The notes under the pieces are model-generated. The model saw nothing but the letters and a program-made list of their open reading frames with translations. It ran no database searches and was not told where the DNA came from. Position numbers and translations under genes: made by a program. DNA of 64,000 bases from UBA4717 sp002404395 (lineage in GTDB: Bacteria > Bacillota > Clostridia > Oscillospirales > CAG-272), in the NCBI GenBank assembly GCA_937902275.1, contig CALFNW010000087.1, positions 10,955 through 74,954 of the forward strand. Reading direction: 5' to 3'. Below, piece by piece: positions 60,199 through 64,000 of the stretch. Positions within the stretch are counted from its first letter, which is position 1. Each line of letters starts with the position of its first letter.

Positions 60199-60714
60199 CT
60201 AATGCTCCGAATTGTTGTGGCGGTTGAAAATATCCGCCAATCTTTCCCACGTCTCTCCGTCTACCACACCTGTCTCGCCGAGTCCGTTGCGTTTTTGAAA
60301 GTTTCTTACGCTTTCGGCGGTATCGGCGTCGTACACTCCGGAATCATGCGCTCCTACGTCATCATACAATGTTGAAAGATCGGTCAGCACAAGCTGTATG
60401 ATCTTGATTATCGCAGAAATTTCTCCGCGTTCTGTGGCATATCCGACTCCCGACGGAAACGGATACAGCGGGGCGGTCCTTGTTCTGCGCGAAACTGAGC
60501 GCGAATATTCCAAATACATTCGGTCCCACGTATCACGGTCAACCACTCCTGTCTGAGGCAGTCCTTCATACTTCTGGAACTCGCTTACCGCCGTCCGCGT
60601 TTCGTCTCCGTATATTCCGTCCGGATGTACGAGACCGATCGGGAATCCCGCATGATGAAGCTCCTTAAGGTACTCCTGTATCTCGTAAACCGACCGTTTA
60701 TAATTTTCGCTCAT
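60199..60714 (-). CDS. Double peptidoglycan-binding-domain protein
   Basis: A 171-residue protein of two PG_binding_1 domains (HPDGIYGDETRTAVSEFQKY with VVDRDTWDRM, and DSGVYDADTAESVRNFQKRN with VVDGETWERL). There is no signal peptide and no catalytic domain. It probably binds cell-wall glycan or spore cortex with its neighbour. The ATG at 60714 is chosen since GGGAGGGATAAATCT precedes it. It starts 5 bases after the 62140 gene's stop. Confidence 0.85.
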   Translation of the reverse strand: MSENYKRSVYEIQEYLKELHHAGFPIGLVHPDGIYGDETRTAVSEFQKYEGLPQTGVVDRDTWDRMYLEYSRSVSRRTRTAPLYPFPSGVGYATERGEISAIIKIIQLVLTDLSTLYDDVGAHDSGVYDADTAESVRNFQKRNGLGETGVVDGETWERLADIFNRHNNSEH

Positions 60715-60718
60715 AGAT

Positions 60719-62140
60719 TTATCCCTCCCGATCTCCGATATCATATCCCGGATATTGTCCCGTGCTTCTTAGCTCGCCCGAGCGCAGATCGCGCACTGCA
60801 CGGCTCAGCTCATACCATGCCACCACGCCCACAACGCCGCGCGGTTCAAGTCCGTTAAGCTCCTCAAACGCCCTTACCGCCGTTTCGGTTTCGGGCGAAA
60901 ATACCCCTGTCACCTCAACCGTTGGGATCTCCGGATACACTGCCGCAAGCTCGTTTAAATATTCCTGCAGGATCCTCACATCATTGCCTTCAACGCCGAG
61001 CGACAGCACTCTGCCCGGGAACGGCAGGATATCCGTATCGCTGTAATAATCCGGCAGCGACTCGACTATTCCGTTATATATGTCTGTCAATGCATTCCAA
61101 GTCGCCTCGTTTACCCGTCCGGTCGGCTCAAGTCCGTAATTTTCCTGAAACACGCGCACAGCGTATGCAGTATCGTCTCCGTATATTCCGTCAATCGCCA
61201 CACTCGGCACTATGCTGCTGTTTTCCGCGATCACGTTCAGATAATACTGCACGATCAGCACATACTCTCTTCCGGCTCCTGCGGCAATTTCATATGCCGG
61301 ATACTGCAAGGCGATCTCCTCCGGCGTTATGCCCTCGCTCTGAAGCTCGCTGAGCCGTTTTACTCCGCCGTATATGCGAAGCAACTGATACCAGGTGGCA
61401 CGGCCGACAATACCGTCGGGAGTCAGGTTGAACTGCCGTTGAAACTCCTTGACCGCCTCCTCGGTCGAACCTCCGAAAACACCGTTTATCGGATATATCT
61501 TCGGAATATTCGGAAAGTTGGTCGAAACGCGGTTGAGTCTTATCTGAAGCGTACGCACATCGTTTCCCGACGAACCGATGCGTAAAGGCGGCGTCGGCAC
61601 ACTTTCCTCGACCGGCATTATCGGCGCGTCGGTAACTATGTCCACGTTGTTCCCGTAATAATCGGTGATTATCTGATACGGCGTATACCCTGCTTCGGCA
61701 AGCGATACGCTTCCCCATTGCGAAAGCCCGTCACAAGTGACGGTAGTACCGTTGCAATACTGCGCAAAGAGCGGCTCGACGTTTCCCTGTCTGCGCAGAT
61801 AATCGTCAAACAGGTCATCGACAAGCGTTGATATATTATCGAAAATATCTCTGCCGTAAACAAACGACTGATCGCGTGCCGTAGAATTTGTAATATCGAA
61901 ATCATATCCGCGCGAACGGTAATATTCGGTATATATCCGATTCAGGGCGAACGACACCTCCGCGTAAATATTAGCGCGCAGTGCATTTTCGGGCCAGGTC
62001 GGATATATTTCGCTTGAAGCGACGTTTTTGATATAGTCAACGAACGGGACGGTAACATTCTGCGCAGAAGTATCGTCCGGCGCGCCGAGATGAACGGTTA
62101 TGTATTCGGGTATGCTCGGAAGCGGCAATTCATTTTGCAT
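60719..62140 (-). CDS. SpoIID-like protein with three peptidoglycan-binding domains
   Basis: A 473-residue protein. The N-terminal ~180 residues resemble the SpoIID/LytB domain (WPENALRANIYAEVSFALNR, CDGLSQWGSVSLAEAGYTPY), known in a peptidoglycan lytic transglycosylase of spore engulfment. Three PG_binding_1 domains follow (each ending like VVGVVAWYEL or IVGRATWYQL). There is no signal peptide or membrane anchor, unlike SpoIID, so the site of action is unclear. The gene lies between a carboxypeptidase-regulatory-like protein and the smaller PG-binding protein. Confidence 0.8.
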   Translation of the reverse strand: MQNELPLPSIPEYITVHLGAPDDTSAQNVTVPFVDYIKNVASSEIYPTWPENALRANIYAEVSFALNRIYTEYYRSRGYDFDITNSTARDQSFVYGRDIFDNISTLVDDLFDDYLRRQGNVEPLFAQYCNGTTVTCDGLSQWGSVSLAEAGYTPYQIITDYYGNNVDIVTDAPIMPVEESVPTPPLRIGSSGNDVRTLQIRLNRVSTNFPNIPKIYPINGVFGGSTEEAVKEFQRQFNLTPDGIVGRATWYQLLRIYGGVKRLSELQSEGITPEEIALQYPAYEIAAGAGREYVLIVQYYLNVIAENSSIVPSVAIDGIYGDDTAYAVRVFQENYGLEPTGRVNEATWNALTDIYNGIVESLPDYYSDTDILPFPGRVLSLGVEGNDVRILQEYLNELAAVYPEIPTVEVTGVFSPETETAVRAFEELNGLEPRGVVGVVAWYELSRAVRDLRSGELRSTGQYPGYDIGDREG

Positions 62141-62143
62141 TAC

Positions 62144-62554
62144 TTAAGCTTCGCCTCCCCTCAGATCGGGTTCGGTATTCTGATTGTAAAGCCCGAGCTC
62201 AGGTCTCAACGCCTCGGCGTTAAACTCCGGCTTTGCCTGCATAGCCGCGGGCACAACAGAAGTTATCCCCTCAAATATCGGCACCTCTATACTGTACAGA
62301 TCGTAAAAGCCGTCCGCCTTGACTTCAACGTTGTACACCGCATACGGACGTTCGCGATTTTCCGGCGCTTCCGAAAGGGCTTTGGGCGGAGCTTCCAACT
62401 CGATTTTATCGGTTTTTCCGTTTTCTCCCGTATATCTTGAAGCAACTATACTTCCGGTATTGTCGGCATCATACACCGCCACATATGCGTCCTTTATCGG
62501 TATCGTGCCGTCAGCCGCGGTAACATTCACCACTAAGTATCCGATCGAATCCAT
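62144..62554 (-). CDS. Carboxypeptidase-regulatory-like domain protein
   Basis: A 136-residue protein with a beta-sandwich of the CarboxypepD_reg/PEGA type (GYLVVNVTAADGTIPIKDAY, VEVKADGFYDLYSIEVPI) and an acidic polar tail. There is no signal peptide. The function is unknown; it is the first gene of a three-gene set with PG-binding proteins. GGAGGAATGT lies before the ATG. The gap to the next gene is 3 bases. Confidence 0.72.
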   Translation of the reverse strand: MDSIGYLVVNVTAADGTIPIKDAYVAVYDADNTGSIVASRYTGENGKTDKIELEAPPKALSEAPENRERPYAVYNVEVKADGFYDLYSIEVPIFEGITSVVPAAMQAKPEFNAEALRPELGLYNQNTEPDLRGGEA

Positions 62555-62842
62555 ACATTCCTCCGTATCGCCGTATTCAATAATAAAAGTTTATTTTGTA
62601 TGTATAACTTCAGGCTTCCTGCAAGACCGATTGCCGAAGTTACGCCGTACAACAGCAAAAGCCGATCACTCTTTCAATATATGCAATGCGCGGGCGGCGC
62701 GATACTCATATGCGTTTTTTTAAAAACATATATTTTTAAAGCATTTTCCGCAAAAGGCTTTCTTTTGTCATTTTTATGATATAAAATATAGTCGATCATA
62801 CAAAGAAAGGAAGCCTCTTTAGCGGAGGTTTGGTACATAACA

Positions 62843-63700
62843 ATGAAGCTCCCGTTCAATATTGACCTCAAGGGAAAGGTTGCCGTAGTTACAGGAGGCG
62901 GCGGAGTGCTTTGCTCGGAATTTGCCAAGGCGCTCGGAGCGGCAGGTGCAAAAGTTGCCGTATGTGATCTGCGTGCGGAAGCGGCGGAAAAGGTAGCCTC
63001 CGAGATCAATGCCGACGGCGGTGTGGCAATAGGCGTTGCCGCAAACGTGCTTGATAAGGCAAGTCTTGAAGCGGCAAGAGACGAGATCCACGCCAAACTC
63101 GGCGAAGTCGATATACTTTTAAACGGTGCCGGCGGCAATAATCCGAAAGGCTCGACCACCAAGGATACGCTTGAAGCCAAAGATCTGACCGAAAAGGTAG
63201 AAGGCGTAAAGACCTTCTTTGATCTGGATCCGGAAGGTATCGGATTCGTATTCAACCTTAACTTCCTCGGCACGCTGATCCCGACTCAGGTGTTCGCACG
63301 CGAAATGGCTTGCAAGGAAGGCGCGGTAATTATAAATATTTCAAGCATGAACAGCTTCAGACCGCTCACAAGGATCCCGGCATATTCGGGTGCGAAGGCG
63401 GCAGTATCGAACTTTACCGAATGGCTTGCAGTTCACTTTGCGGAGGTCGGGATCAGAGTCAACGCGATCGCTCCCGGCTTCTTCCTGACCGAGCAGAACC
63501 GCACGCTGCTTACAAATCCCGACGGCTCGTTGACTCCGAGAAGCGAGAAGATCCTCTCGCATACTCCCATGCGCCGCTTCGGCGTTCCGTCAGATCTGAT
63601 CGGCACTTTGCTTTGGCTTGTCGATTCCGACGCTTCGGGCTTTGTAAACGGAGTGGTGGTCCCGGTTGACGGCGGATTTGCCGCTTATTCGGGAGTTTAA
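62843..63700 (+). CDS. SDR oxidoreductase, probable D-mannonate/fructuronate type
   Basis: A 285-residue short-chain dehydrogenase. The N-terminus NIDLKGKVAVVTGGGGVL and the later YSGAKAAVSNFTEWLAVHFA (Tyr-x-x-x-Lys) are complete. Blocks NGAGGNNPKG and the DPEGIGFVFNLNFLGTLIPT region resemble the UxuB/YjmF-like SDRs that reduce fructuronate in hexuronate breakdown. This fits the beta-helix/pectin-like theme, but no uxaC or uxuA is in the window. GGAGG is 15-18 bases from the ATG, longer than usual. Confidence 0.82.
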   Translation: MKLPFNIDLKGKVAVVTGGGGVLCSEFAKALGAAGAKVAVCDLRAEAAEKVASEINADGGVAIGVAANVLDKASLEAARDEIHAKLGEVDILLNGAGGNNPKGSTTKDTLEAKDLTEKVEGVKTFFDLDPEGIGFVFNLNFLGTLIPTQVFAREMACKEGAVIINISSMNSFRPLTRIPAYSGAKAAVSNFTEWLAVHFAEVGIRVNAIAPGFFLTEQNRTLLTNPDGSLTPRSEKILSHTPMRRFGVPSDLIGTLLWLVDSDASGFVNGVVVPVDGGFAAYSGV

Positions 63701-63728
63701 GCCTAAAAAACAAATAAAAGCAAAAAAC

Positions 63729-63769
63729 GTCCCTCAGACGTCAGACAGGTGTTCTGACGTCTGAGGGAC
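63729..63769. terminator. Terminator between SDR and the edge gene
   Basis: A 17-bp perfect stem GTCCCTCAGACGTCAGA with a 7-base loop, between convergent genes. Confidence 0.83.
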
Positions 63770-63789
63770 TTGCTATTATTCCTTTATTT

Positions 63790-64000
63790 TCATAAATATG
63801 ACGGAATCAGAATCTTTACCGCCCGCTTCGGACCGTCGCAATAAGACGATATCTCCTCTCGTCTGCGAATCCTGGTTCCGCGCGTCAGACTTCCGACTAT
63901 CGGAACGGCGTACAGTCTGTCCTCAAGCGTCAGATAGTAATCGCCCTTATATTTAAGTCCGGCAACATATTTCCCCAAAATTACGGTCGCGGTCCTTTTG
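63790..64000 (-). CDS. Unidentified gene, C-terminal part
   Basis: The frame is open from the window edge to the stop at 63790 (about 69 residues), including KYKGDYYLTLEDRLYAVPIV and a basic end. I do not recognise the family. It is convergent to the SDR gene with a terminator in between, which supports a real gene end. Confidence 0.5.
   Translation of the reverse strand, partial: KRTATVILGKYVAGLKYKGDYYLTLEDRLYAVPIVGSLTRGTRIRRREEISSYCDGPKRAVKILIPSYL

Noticed and set aside
62701..62842. Promoter for the SDR gene
   Set aside because: A TATAAA near 62780 is present, but no acceptable -35 lies at the right spacing, so it was not listed.
1..64000. tRNA or rRNA genes
   Set aside because: No cloverleaf-like GGTTCGA-type arm with matching acceptor stems and no rRNA core sequence were recognised; a tRNAscan-SE run would settle this.

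Overview
The window is a chromosomal segment of a low-to-mid GC, Gram-positive, probably endospore-forming member of the Clostridia, most likely an uncultured gut Oscillospirales or Christensenellales type. The reasons are strong Shine-Dalgarno (SD) sites, sigma-A promoters with 17-bp spacing and often an extended -10, SLH-anchored surface proteins, ECF S components, SpoVB-like and SpoIID-like proteins and a predicted Na+-type F-ATPase. No rRNA, tRNA, CRISPR array or intact insertion sequence was seen. The taxonomic placement is inference.

Layout. 1-6359: a shikimate operon (aroB end, aroC, a fused aroE-aroK, aroQ, aroA, tyrA, DAHP synthase) that supplies the route to chorismate and towards tyrosine. 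6509-14600: housekeeping genes (trxB, an ECF S component, a NUDIX hydrolase, an M29 aminopeptidase, a TudS/DUF523 protein, sbcD-sbcC). 14727-16262: a SpoVB/MurJ-type flippase. 16517-33281: a polysaccharide-related accessory region. It holds an SLH-anchored SGNH esterase, a cytosolic SGNH esterase, five tandem beta-helix proteins without signal peptides, one secreted SLH-anchored beta-helix protein and a TIM-barrel sugar isomerase/epimerase. 33434-38558: nadE and an RNA-modification operon (RlmI-like, TcdA, TtcA-like). 38820-44065: AraC and Crp regulators, a WbsX/GH99-like protein with two zinc-ribbon membrane proteins, and an orphan substrate-binding lipoprotein. 44239-48820: purB, purA and a DUF4091 glycosidase-like protein. 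49170-57071: an ECF S component and the complete atp operon (atpZ, atpI-like, B, E, F, H, A, G, D, C). 57278-60050: an AT-rich island with a DUF4357 protein, a GYF-domain protein, a 3-methyladenine DNA glycosylase and a tyrosine recombinase. 60199-62554: a peptidoglycan-binding/SpoIID-like operon. 62843-64000: an SDR oxidoreductase and the end of an unidentified gene.

The most striking observation is a probable phase-variable switch at 58917-59206. Two dif-like sites in inverted orientation, with identical 6-bp cores, flank a near-consensus promoter that now points into the DNA-glycosylase gene. One site ends next to the stop codon of a tyrosine recombinase with a complete catalytic set. A 21-bp hairpin inside the segment should block read-through in either orientation.

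A second window-wide signal is a small hairpin with covarying stem and usually a 3-nt loop, placed 11-16 nt before the start codon of about 17 unrelated genes and followed by a conserved SD-bearing tail. It often carries an in-frame decoy ATG that pulls start calls four codons upstream. Two further repeat families occur: a bidirectional terminator with a nearly constant AT-rich stem (four copies plus one degenerate) and a diverged ~105-bp intergenic repeat (three copies).
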